Shown: positions 1 through 4,885, numbered from the stretch's first letter. The stretch is DNA of 7,225 bases from Prolixibacteraceae bacterium (GCA_016788685.1 JAEUSS010000080.1:1-7225); one strand, 5' to 3'. Program-made: numbers and translations. The notes: generated by a model from the letters alone, not told the origin.

Positions 1-88
1 ATTTTCTCTACTCTTGTCATACGCTTTTTAGATTAAAATTAATGCTCTACAACATGTTGCATTTGCTTCAATAAAAGTAGATATTATA

Positions 89-120
89 TAGGAATATTCC
101 TAATAAATGTTATAAATTTG
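89..120 (+). promoter_or_regulatory. Possible promoter with palindromic site
   Basis: TAAATTTG at 113-120 matches the Bacteroidetes -7 consensus TAnnTTTG exactly. A 14-bp perfect palindrome, TAGGAATATTCCTA (89-102), covers the place where the -33 element would be, which is the arrangement expected of an operator. However, no TTG is seen at the usual spacing and no convincing gene follows on this strand. Such matches arise easily by chance in AT-rich DNA, so this is a weak candidate. Confidence 0.15.
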
Positions 121-489
121 CGCAATTTTTTATTAACATTTAAGTGTTTGTATTTCAGGTAATTTATCAATTAATTGTTGAATATTGTAGGTTTATTGAA
201 ACAGATTATTGATGCTTCCATGTGTGTATTTGTCCTTACACACTATTTATAGCCCCTAGTTGTAAAAATTGGAAAGTAAATTTTGCGTATGTCCCCAGTC
301 AATTACCTGACAAACATCAAAAGATGGTAAATTGTATTTATAGCAATTTGATTAAATCGCATTATTCATGCAAGGTATTAAAATTTATCATCAATAATAT
401 CTATCAATTATTTGATTTATAGATATATGATCTATTTATCAGAGATTAAAAAAATGATTGTTTGGTTGGTTGTTTCTAAAGCTTAAATA

Positions 490-515
490 GTGACATACAG
501 ATAGCTGTTTGTCAC
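490..515. repeat. Imperfect hairpin beyond the tRNA terminator
   Basis: GTGACA (490-495) pairs with TGTCAC (510-515), and ACAG (497-500) pairs with CTGT (505-508). Together they form an 11-position stem with a single T-T mismatch and a 4-base loop. There is no T-run on either side, so it is not a standard intrinsic terminator. It lies about 25 bp beyond the tRNA terminator in the direction of tRNA transcription and may be a backup structure or chance. Confidence 0.35.
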
Positions 516-537
516 CCAATCCGTCACCATGATATGT

Positions 538-576
538 AAAAACCGCTATAATAACTTGTATTATAGCGGTTTAAAA
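538..576 (-). terminator. Rho-independent terminator of the tRNA-Gln genes
   Basis: A perfect 14-bp stem (540-553 with 559-572) encloses a 5-base loop. Read on the minus strand, the stem closes with GCGG and runs into TTTTT (542-538). It begins 14 bp past the 3' end of the tRNA-Gln(CTG) gene at 587, the expected position for ending the tRNA transcript. Read on the plus strand the tail is TTTAAAAATC, which has no long T-run, so the terminator works mainly for the minus strand. Confidence 0.85.
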
Positions 577-586
577 ATCTAAGTTG

Positions 587-659
587 TTGTCCTGTCAGGT
601 CTCGAACCTGAACTCTTCTGATCCAGAATCAGACGTGTTGCCAATTACACCACAGGACA
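587..659 (-). tRNA. tRNA-Gln (anticodon CTG)
   Basis: The 73-nt cloverleaf is complete. The acceptor stem is TGTCCTG/CAGGACA, the D arm is GTGT/ACAC around AATTGGCA, the anticodon stem is TCTGA/TCAGA with loop TTCTGGA, the variable region is AGAGT, and the T arm is TCAGG/CCTGA around TTCGAGA. The anticodon CTG lies at 626-624 and reads CAG, so the tRNA carries glutamine. Position 1 is T paired to A72, the weak first pair typical of tRNA-Gln. Position 73 is A. The CCA end is not encoded (CAA follows), so it must be added by tRNA nucleotidyltransferase. It is the second gene of a tandem pair, 54 bp after tRNA-Gln(TTG), and is followed by a strong terminator. Confidence 0.96.
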
Positions 660-713
660 GTTTAAGTATGTTGTTCCAGTTTACTTTCCCTTAGCAGGTA
701 CTGGCTTTTAAAG

Positions 714-786
714 TTGACCTACCAGGGCTCGAACCTGGACTCTTCTGAACCAAAATCAGACGTGTTGCCAATTACACCATAGGTCA
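714..786 (-). tRNA. tRNA-Gln (anticodon TTG)
   Basis: The 73-nt cloverleaf has acceptor stem TGACCTA/TAGGTCA, a D arm identical to that of the neighbouring tRNA-Gln, anticodon stem TCTGA/TCAGA with loop TTTTGGT, and T arm CCAGG/CCTGG around TTCGAGC. The anticodon TTG (753-751) reads CAA and, by wobble, CAG. The D arm, anticodon stem and variable region match the CTG copy, while the acceptor stem differs with compensating changes. This points to an old duplication with both copies kept functional. Position 73 is A and CCA is not encoded. It is the promoter-proximal gene of the pair and is probably cotranscribed with tRNA-Gln(CTG). Confidence 0.96.
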
Positions 787-817
787 ATCATTTGTTGTCT
801 TTTCTTTAAAGACGGTG

Positions 818-825
818 CAAAAATA
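818..825 (-). promoter_or_regulatory. Candidate -7 element for the tRNA-Gln genes
   Basis: On the minus strand this reads TATTTTTG, an exact match to the Bacteroidetes -7 consensus TAnnTTTG. It lies 31 bp upstream of the first tRNA, giving a leader of about 25 nt. No clear TTG lies at the -33 distance. tRNA promoters often rely on -7 alone plus AT-rich upstream DNA, so I call this likely but not certain. Confidence 0.45.
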
Positions 826-1029
826 TAAAAAATATTTTTTGGACATCTGTTTTGTGAGTAAATTTTCACTCTCTGTGCATGTTTATTTTTTGCTTTCAAA
901 CCGGCAAGTCGGTTTTATTGCTATTACTCTTTAGCACTCAATGTATTGTCGTTTGGCGTTGTGTCAATTGATTGTTAAGAATTCATGGCGTAAGTTTAGT
1001 GATTATTTCGTTTGTTCGTTTTTGTCGTG

Positions 1030-1037
1030 TATTTTTG
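1030..1037 (+). promoter_or_regulatory. Candidate -7 element for rhaD
   Basis: TATTTTTG matches TAnnTTTG exactly and would give an rhaD leader of about 80 nt. The closest upstream TTTG (1011-1014) is only 15 bp away, shorter than the usual spacing. The rival TAAGTTTA at 991-998 has one mismatch but a better placed TTG (968-970). The choice cannot be made from sequence alone. Confidence 0.25.
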
Positions 1038-1125
1038 CTGATTCGTTGGTCGGGATAGGGAATGGATTGGGGTGCAATATACTTGTTTGTTGACTTTTAG
1101 ACTTAATTAAATACGAATTGTTGAT

Positions 1126-1947
1126 ATGGAAGAGTTTTTTCAGGAGAATAAAAAGATTGCCAAAACAATTAATGAGGTCGCCGGGCTGGCAAATTATCTT
1201 TGGCAAAAAGGGTGGGCCGAGCGTAATGCCGGAAATATCTCGGTAAACCTGTCAGAAATGATGGGCGGCAGTGAGTTTGAGCTGGAGCATTTCCCGATGT
1301 TTCAATTAGAACGGAGCTATAACGCGTTAGGGGGGCTCTATTTTTTTGTGACCGGGACCGGAAAGCGGATGCGCGACCTGGCTGTTAATCCGATGAAGAA
1401 TGCTTGCATCATCAAAATGAATAAAAAGGGAAATGGATACCACATCATTTCCGTAAAAAAGCGAAATCTCTATAATTTCAGGCCTACGTCAGAATTGCCA
1501 ACTCATTTGGCTGTTCACGATTTGCTGGTGAGTACCGGCTCGAAAAGCAAAGCGGTTGTGCATACACACCCGAATGAGTTGGTTGCCATGACACAGATTC
1601 CCAGATTCCAGACTGCCGAAATGCTGAATAAAACGCTGTGGGGAATGCACCCCGAAGCTTTTGTCTTTGTGCCGCGCGGGGTGTATATGGTGCCGTATAT
1701 CTTGCCAGGGAGCCACAGAATTGCCGATGCAACCATCGAAGGATTCAAAAAAGGACATGAAGTGGTGATTTGGGAAAAACACGGAGCCTTTGCTATCGGC
1801 GAGACGGTTTCTGATGCTTTCGACATGATTGATATTCTTTCTAAATCGGCGCAAATCTGGTTTATGGCCATGCAAACCGGCAACGAACCGGAGGGGCTGA
1901 ACGACGAACAACTGGCGGAACTGAAAGAAGCTTTTCTGAAAGAATAG
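1126..1947 (+). CDS. rhaD: Rhamnulose-1-phosphate aldolase
   Basis: A zinc-dependent class II aldolase of the aldolase/adducin fold. It splits L-rhamnulose 1-phosphate into dihydroxyacetone phosphate and L-lactaldehyde, the last specific step of cytosolic L-rhamnose breakdown. At 273 residues it matches the E. coli enzyme (274). Family motifs are in order: KGWAERNAGNIS (28-39, phosphate-site loop), VTGTGK (75-80), PTSELPTH (120-127, with Glu123 as the catalytic acid/base), HTHPNELVA (146-154) and EKHGAFAIG (217-225). His146, His148 and His219 correspond to the three zinc ligands of E. coli RhaD. The ATG at 1126 is kept because it gives the family length and N-terminus. No Shine-Dalgarno is visible, which is usual in Bacteroidetes. 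The gene stands alone, with tRNAs upstream and a terminator directly downstream, and no rhamnose kinase, isomerase or transporter nearby. A related class II aldolase acting on another sugar phosphate is possible but less likely. Confidence 0.9.
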   Translation: MEEFFQENKKIAKTINEVAGLANYLWQKGWAERNAGNISVNLSEMMGGSEFELEHFPMFQLERSYNALGGLYFFVTGTGKRMRDLAVNPMKNACIIKMNKKGNGYHIISVKKRNLYNFRPTSELPTHLAVHDLLVSTGSKSKAVVHTHPNELVAMTQIPRFQTAEMLNKTLWGMHPEAFVFVPRGVYMVPYILPGSHRIADATIEGFKKGHEVVIWEKHGAFAIGETVSDAFDMIDILSKSAQIWFMAMQTGNEPEGLNDEQLAELKEAFLKE

Positions 1948-1967
1948 AGACTTGGATTGTACTGAAT

Positions 1968-2023
1968 GGAGCAGGCTGTCAGTTTGTTAATCGACTGGAA
2001 GCCTGCTCCGTTTTATTTTTTTT
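1968..2023 (+). terminator. Rho-independent terminator of rhaD
   Basis: GGAGCAGGCT (1968-1977) pairs perfectly with AGCCTGCTCC (2000-2009). An inner CAGT/ACTG (1980-1983 with 1994-1997) extends the stem towards a 10-base loop. A long T-tract follows at 2011-2023, broken by one A. It begins 20 bp after the rhaD stop. It also overlaps the last codons of the convergent gene at 1979-2536, so the same bases serve as terminator on one strand and coding sequence on the other. Confidence 0.92.
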
Positions 2024-2536
2024 CGAACGCAGTTTTCGTAATATTTTTTTTCCGCGCGATGCAATCCCGGCCGACCCGTGGTATTCCATCTCATGCTCAA
2101 TCAGTTCAATCAGTTCTCCCGAAAAATCGGGTTCTTTTTGAGCAATATTAAACAGAACCTGCATGGCATGAACACGCACAGCAACCGGCTCGGCCGCATT
2201 CGAAAAAATATCAATGCAACGATTCAATAAGTGTCCCAGCTTGTCTTCCTGAAGGGTATTCAGGCTGATCAGTTTCAGTAAGTGCCTTTTTTTGCTGGCG
2301 TTTTGGGTCGTCAGCAGGAAATTGGTCATTGACTCAAGGTAAGGCCAAACGAGTTCCGGGTGCTTTTCATGAATCTTATCGACCATCCAGATGGCTCGCC
2401 AGTTTTGCGGCTGAGAGTCGTCCAGTGCTATCTTCATCAAAACATCCAGATGTTCCGGATGATCAGAGATGTGTCGGACAACCAGATTGAGGTTTTCCCA
2501 GGAGAGAATCAGCGATTGAAGTTTGTCTTCGTTCAT
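1979..2536 (-). CDS. HEAT/ARM-like helical protein, function unknown
   Basis: A 185-residue, probably cytoplasmic protein with no signal peptide or membrane segment. The sequence reads as successive amphipathic helices. Two stretches resemble HEAT-type repeats: residues 45-57 (NWRAIWMVDKIHE) and 117-132 (PVAVRVHAMQVLFNIA), with another helix pair around 82-108. This suggests an ARM/HEAT superhelix, usually a protein-binding scaffold; I see no catalytic motif. The C-terminus (about 160-185) is basic and probably disordered, and part of it (the KKNK region) is the translation of the rhaD terminator T-tract read from the other strand. The ATG at 2536 has no clear Shine-Dalgarno. It is divergent from the Nudix gene. 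I do not know a named family for it. The steady frame, the helical pattern and the absence of a competing gene support it being real. Confidence 0.75.
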   Translation of the reverse strand: MNEDKLQSLILSWENLNLVVRHISDHPEHLDVLMKIALDDSQPQNWRAIWMVDKIHEKHPELVWPYLESMTNFLLTTQNASKKRHLLKLISLNTLQEDKLGHLLNRCIDIFSNAAEPVAVRVHAMQVLFNIAQKEPDFSGELIELIEHEMEYHGSAGIASRGKKILRKLRSKKNKTEQASSRLTN

Positions 2537-2627
2537 TGCGGCAGGTCTTGTTACTCGTAATAATCTTGAAATAAAGATAGTTTTTTCCCTTCTTTACGCG
2601 TTCAATTTTACTCAAAACAACGAAAAC
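2537..2627. promoter_or_regulatory. Divergent promoter region, helical protein / Nudix gene
   Basis: This region of about 90 bp exists only if the Nudix gene starts at the GTG at 2628. On the plus strand TAATCTTG (2561-2568) is a one-mismatch -7 box, with TTG (2536-2538) 22 bp upstream. On the minus strand TATCTTTA (2579-2572) is also a one-mismatch -7 box, with TTG (2605-2603) 23 bp upstream. Overlapping divergent promoters are therefore plausible but not certain. Confidence 0.3.
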
Positions 2628-3074
2628 GTGATTGAAGTTTGTTGTGCAATCATTCTGAACGATGATAAAATGCTGGCTGTTCAGCGCGGACCGGAAAGCA
2701 GCCATCCTTGGCAATGGGAGTTTCCTGGAGGGAAAATACATCCGGGAGAGACTGCGGCTCAGTGCGTTGTGCGCGAAATAGAAGAGGAGCTGAAGGTCCG
2801 GATTCAGGTAATCACCCCGCTTTTGCCTGTCGGATTTGATTACGGGATGAAGCAAATCAGCTTGATGCCTTTCGTTTGCAAAATTATTTCCGGAGAAATT
2901 TGCCTGACTGAACATGTCGGTCTGCACTGGTTTGACATTGAACAGTGGAAGGATATCGACTGGTCAGGGGCCGATCGTGAATTAATCCTGAAAAATCAGG
3001 AACAATTAGTTTACCAGGTTCGGAAAAATAAGGGTGAAAGCAACAAAAACGGCAGTCCAGCTCAGAATAGATAA
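2628..3074 (+). CDS. mutT: MutT-type Nudix hydrolase (8-oxo-dGTP diphosphatase-like)
   Basis: Nudix hydrolases of this type clean the nucleotide pool by turning 8-oxo-dGTP into the monophosphate and pyrophosphate, preventing A:T to C:G changes. Counting from the GTG start, the Nudix box runs 35-57 as G35-x5-E41-x7-REIEEE(49-54). Glu50, Glu53 and Glu54 are in place for metal binding, while the usual glycine near the box end is Lys56, a tolerated variation. The preceding WQWEFPGGK (28-36) is typical of MutT. The GTG at 2628 is preferred because it gives the family N-terminus (MIEVCCAIIL) at 148 residues. The in-frame ATG at 2523 would add 35 unconserved residues and overlap the divergent gene. 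About 18 tail residues extend past the normal MutT end (E. coli has 129) and are read across the 3' end of the convergent membrane-protein gene. The substrate could be another modified nucleotide. Confidence 0.85.
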   Translation: MIEVCCAIILNDDKMLAVQRGPESSHPWQWEFPGGKIHPGETAAQCVVREIEEELKVRIQVITPLLPVGFDYGMKQISLMPFVCKIISGEICLTEHVGLHWFDIEQWKDIDWSGADRELILKNQEQLVYQVRKNKGESNKNGSPAQNR

Positions 3075-3515
3075 AACCATGTATGGCTTTGCCATTTTAT
3101 GTTTCGGATAATATTTGTTGAGCAGAAAGGCGCCGATTGGGATACTCAAAACAACTGGCGACAGGATAATGATCCCGGGCAGACCAAATTTGGAACGGAA
3201 ACGGGCAATGAACCTGTTGCGTTTGTTGAAAACCCGTTCGCCGGTCATGTTCTTGCGCCAGCTCAGAAGTTCCCGGTATTTTATCCGGACAGCGTGGGGC
3301 GTGTATTTTCTGAAGAATGTTTTGACGTAGTGAAACCGGCGGATGGCCAGGCCGCTGAAATGATAAAAAAAGAAAAAACCGGCAATACCGCCAAGGGTTA
3401 CAGCAATTAGGGTTTGCTCAAAGTTCAGCCCGATTAACAATGCATAGGGGAACGTAATTACATACTTTACTGTTGCCAACAAAAAAACCTGAATGATTTT
3501 AAATACCGCGATCAT
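3006..3515 (-). CDS. Four-helix inner-membrane protein, function unknown
   Basis: A 169-residue protein with four likely membrane segments: about 4-30, 33-56, 110-132 (rich in Pro and Gly: FGLPGIIILSPVVLSIPIG) and 144-165. A strongly basic loop of about 50 residues (58-108) joins segments 2 and 3 and should lie in the cytoplasm by the positive-inside rule. I cannot name the family. The Pro/Gly-rich third helix loosely recalls small membrane exporters, but that is not enough for an assignment. The start is well supported: GGAG lies 6 bp upstream of the ATG at 3515, unusual here because most genes in the window lack a Shine-Dalgarno. It converges on the Nudix gene and overlaps its last 69 bp, so residues near the C-terminus are encoded opposite the Nudix tail. 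No intrinsic terminator is visible at this junction. Confidence 0.8.
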   Translation of the reverse strand: MIAVFKIIQVFLLATVKYVITFPYALLIGLNFEQTLIAVTLGGIAGFFFFYHFSGLAIRRFHYVKTFFRKYTPHAVRIKYRELLSWRKNMTGERVFNKRNRFIARFRSKFGLPGIIILSPVVLSIPIGAFLLNKYYPKHKMAKPYMVLSILSWTAVFVAFTLIFPNLVN

Positions 3516-3521
3516 AATCTT

Positions 3522-3525
3522 CTCC
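3522..3525 (-). promoter_or_regulatory. Shine-Dalgarno site of the membrane-protein gene
   Basis: On the minus strand the leader reads GGCGGAGAAGATT before the ATG, placing GGAG 6 bp from the start codon at 3515. This clear ribosome binding site fixes the start and stands out against the A-rich leaders elsewhere in the window. A possible promoter further upstream is TTG (3584-3582), 21 bp, then GACCTTTG (3560-3553), one mismatch from TAnnTTTG. Confidence 0.55.
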
Positions 3526-3689
3526 GCCTTGTAAATTTCCAGAATAGAACGCCAAAGGTCGTCAAAAAGTTGTGATCATGGCAAGGTATGTGGTTGATTT
3601 TTAGGTTTATTAAGGATTTTTAAAATTTAACTTTCGGGTTTCTTTAGTTAATTTATCCTGAAAGGCGGCTTGCGAAAGGTTTTCCGGTG

Positions 3690-3911
3690 TCATTTATTTA
3701 GCCATCCGAAAATCAGGCTCAAAAAAAATATCCCCAAAATAATCAGATAGGTGTAGGGATTTGCAAAATTTAAAGTCCATCCTAATATTCTGGATCGTTT
3801 GGGAACTATTGTCCGGCTGTCTTTGGAATTAAAATAAAAGATTCCCCATTTGTAGTTGTTCGGGTCGTCAATCATTCTGTCATTTTCAAACTGGTCGAAA
3901 TTAGTTTTCAT
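3690..3911 (-). CDS. DUF5808-family small membrane protein
   Basis: This 73-residue protein matches the DUF5808 pattern: DPNNYKWGIFYFNSKDSR (16-33), then VPKR (36-39), then GWTLNFANPYTY (44-55). It ends in one hydrophobic membrane segment (about 54-70) with a short basic tail. The conserved part therefore sits at the membrane surface, presumably on the cytoplasmic side. The biochemical role of DUF5808 is not known to me; in other proteins the domain is found beside membrane segments. The ATG at 3911 follows CAGGCTT, a weak Shine-Dalgarno. A good -7 box lies about 100 bp upstream (4022-4015). It is transcribed toward the membrane-protein gene on the same strand, 174 bp away, but the gap argues against tight coupling. 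It appears complete. Confidence 0.85.
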   Translation of the reverse strand: MKTNFDQFENDRMIDDPNNYKWGIFYFNSKDSRTIVPKRSRILGWTLNFANPYTYLIILGIFFLSLIFGWLNK

Positions 3912-3967
3912 AAGCCTGAATGTGATTGTATTTTAACTCAACTGCATGCGGAAATTACGCCGGACTA

Positions 3968-4141
3968 TGCCTGTCAGGCTGCCTTCAGCGTGGCAGTTCG
4001 TTGTATTGCACTATCAAAGGTATAAATTTTTGCAGGTTTGCAGCTCAGTTGTAAATCCAGTCGCAACGTATTGTTTTCATGTTATCTTTATCCCGAAAGA
4101 TTAAGGTCGGTAGACATTCGTTTGATGTGCTGCCTGTCAGG
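3968..4141. repeat. Two copies of TGCCTGTCAGG, 163 bp apart
   Basis: The 11-base word TGCCTGTCAGG occurs at 3968-3978 and 4131-4141 in the same orientation. Each contains CCTG-T-CAGG, a short two-fold symmetric site, and the first copy extends to GCCTGTCAGGC. The copies flank the -7 box of the DUF5808 gene, one on each side. They could be paired protein-binding sites, but two copies are too few to be sure. Confidence 0.3.
4015..4022 (-). promoter_or_regulatory. Candidate -7 element for the DUF5808 gene
   Basis: On the minus strand this is TACCTTTG, an exact match to TAnnTTTG. The -33 position has CTG rather than TTG (4043-4041, spacing 18). Transcription would start near 4008, giving a leader of about 95 nt before the ATG at 3911. 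Confidence 0.4.
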
Positions 4142-4274
4142 AAATAGGGTTTCCGGTTTCTTGTTAATTGGTTGATTTTTCTTCATGATTTGTGTTGTTG
4201 AAAAATACTGGCGCATTAAAGTGGAGATGTTACTGGCCCGGATAATATTTTAAAACTTTTTAAACAGAACTTAA

Positions 4275-4874
4275 ATGAAAGCGATTACCCTTATTGTATT
4301 TGCGATGGCTTTTGCGCTGTTGGTCAACGCTCAAAGTCCTGCCGAAAACTTATTCAACGGCAAAAATCTGGATGGCTGGAAAATCTACGGAACCGAAAAA
4401 TGGTACGTCGAAGATGGACTGCTTGTTTGTGAAAGTGGCCCGGACAAGCAGTACGGTTATCTGGCTACCGAAAAATGGTACGATAATTTTGTTCTCGAAC
4501 TGGAGTTTAAACAAGAAGCCAACGGCAACAGCGGCGTGTTTTTCCGCTCTACGATTGATGGAACTAAAGTTAAAGGATGGCAGGTAGAGGTTGCACCGCC
4601 GAATCATGATACCGGTGGTATTTATGAATCGTACGGACGCGGATGGTTACACCAGATCCCGGAAGATCAGGAAGGTTTCCTGAAGATGGGAGAATGGAAC
4701 AAAATGAAAATTCAGGTTGTCGGAAATCATGTGACAACCTGGCTGAATGGTCACCAGATGACCGACCTGACTGACGATAAGATCGGAGAAGGAAAAGGTT
4801 CCATCGCGCTTCAAATTCACGATGGAGGCGGCATTAAAGTGCGTTGGAGAAATATTGTTCTTCAGAAACTGTAA
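4275..4874 (+). CDS. Secreted DUF1080 (3-keto-disaccharide hydrolase family) protein
   Basis: A 199-residue single-domain protein of Pfam 3-keto-disaccharide hydrolase (DUF1080), a beta-sandwich with a lectin-like jelly-roll fold. Members cleave or bind 3-keto-sugars, or otherwise act on carbohydrates, in the periplasm. Residues 1-19 form a signal peptide (Lys at 2, hydrophobic 4-17) with likely cleavage after VNA. No lipobox cysteine is present, so it should be soluble in the periplasm. Family motifs follow: LFNGKNLDGWK (26-36), NSGVFFRS (85-92), GWQVEV (101-106), TGGIYE (113-118), GEWN (139-142) and GSIALQIHDGGGIKVRWRNI (175-194). The length is that of a complete stand-alone member. No Shine-Dalgarno is seen before the ATG. 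The usual partners (Gfo/Idh/MocA oxidoreductase, sugar isomerase/epimerase) are not in the window, so its substrate cannot be inferred. Confidence 0.88.
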   Translation: MKAITLIVFAMAFALLVNAQSPAENLFNGKNLDGWKIYGTEKWYVEDGLLVCESGPDKQYGYLATEKWYDNFVLELEFKQEANGNSGVFFRSTIDGTKVKGWQVEVAPPNHDTGGIYESYGRGWLHQIPEDQEGFLKMGEWNKMKIQVVGNHVTTWLNGHQMTDLTDDKIGEGKGSIALQIHDGGGIKVRWRNIVLQKL

Positions 4875-4885
4875 GCGGCCTGTTG

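Larger units (their letters stand above)
1..537. other. AT-rich stretch with no convincing gene
   Basis: This stretch is much richer in A and T than the rest of the window. The only open frame of any size starts at a GTG (222) and runs 66 codons; its composition is what translated AT-rich noncoding DNA gives, and it resembles no family I know. Visible structure: perfect palindromes at 50-59 (CAACATGTTG), 89-102 (TAGGAATATTCCTA) and 168-177 (CAATTAATTG); a 7-bp hairpin at 222-243; a perfect Bacteroidetes -7 match (TAAATTTG) at 113-120; and an 11-bp hairpin with one mismatch at 490-515. It lies downstream of the 3' end of the tRNA-Gln(CTG) gene. I see no copy of the tRNA 3' end that would mark an integrated element. 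Confidence 0.7.
787..1125. other. Divergent intergenic region, tRNA-Gln / rhaD
   Basis: This 339-bp stretch holds the upstream regions of the minus-strand tRNAs and of the plus-strand rhaD. It includes the tRNA -7 candidate (818-825), a small AAACCG/CGGTTT hairpin (898-915), and two plus-strand -7 candidates: TATTTTTG at 1030-1037, and TAAGTTTA at 991-998 with a TTG 20 bp upstream. It is rich in T and TTG words on the plus strand. I see no riboswitch-like structure and no gene; a minus-strand frame over 1003-1206 overlaps the rhaD start and looks spurious. Confidence 0.6.
3912..4274. other. Gene-free divergent region, DUF5808 / DUF1080
   Basis: This stretch of about 360 bp lies between divergent genes. 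It holds the -7 candidate for the DUF5808 gene (4015-4022, minus strand) and two copies of TGCCTGTCAGG (3968-3978 and 4131-4141). The core CCTGTCAGG of each copy is an interrupted palindrome. No open frame with coding character is present. The leader of the plus-strand gene is AT-rich and I could not pick a convincing promoter for it. Confidence 0.6.

Noticed and set aside
300..312. ACCTGACA, resembling part of the tRNA-Gln(CTG) 3' end, as a possible attachment site
   Set aside because: Only 8 bases match and the orientation is opposite to the tRNA copy, so it is not a direct repeat left by integration.
222..422. 66-codon plus-strand frame in the AT-rich stretch
   Set aside because: GTG start, no ribosome binding site, composition typical of translated AT-rich noncoding DNA, and no family resemblance.
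898..915. AAACCG/CGGTTT hairpin followed by TTTTATT
   Set aside because: The stem is only 6 bp and no plus-strand transcript is known to need ending here; too weak to call a terminator.
1003..1206. 67-codon minus-strand frame upstream of rhaD
   Set aside because: It overlaps the 5' end of rhaD and has no domain or coding pattern; rhaD is strongly supported.
1484..1911. Three antisense frames inside rhaD
   Set aside because: They are shadows of the rhaD reading frame, with biased residues and no known family.
3099..3410. Plus-strand frames opposite the membrane-protein gene
   Set aside because: They are antisense shadows; the minus-strand protein has clear membrane helices and a good ribosome binding site.
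4294..4607. Frames on both strands within the DUF1080 gene
   Set aside because: They are out-of-frame shadows; the DUF1080 motifs are continuous in the annotated frame.
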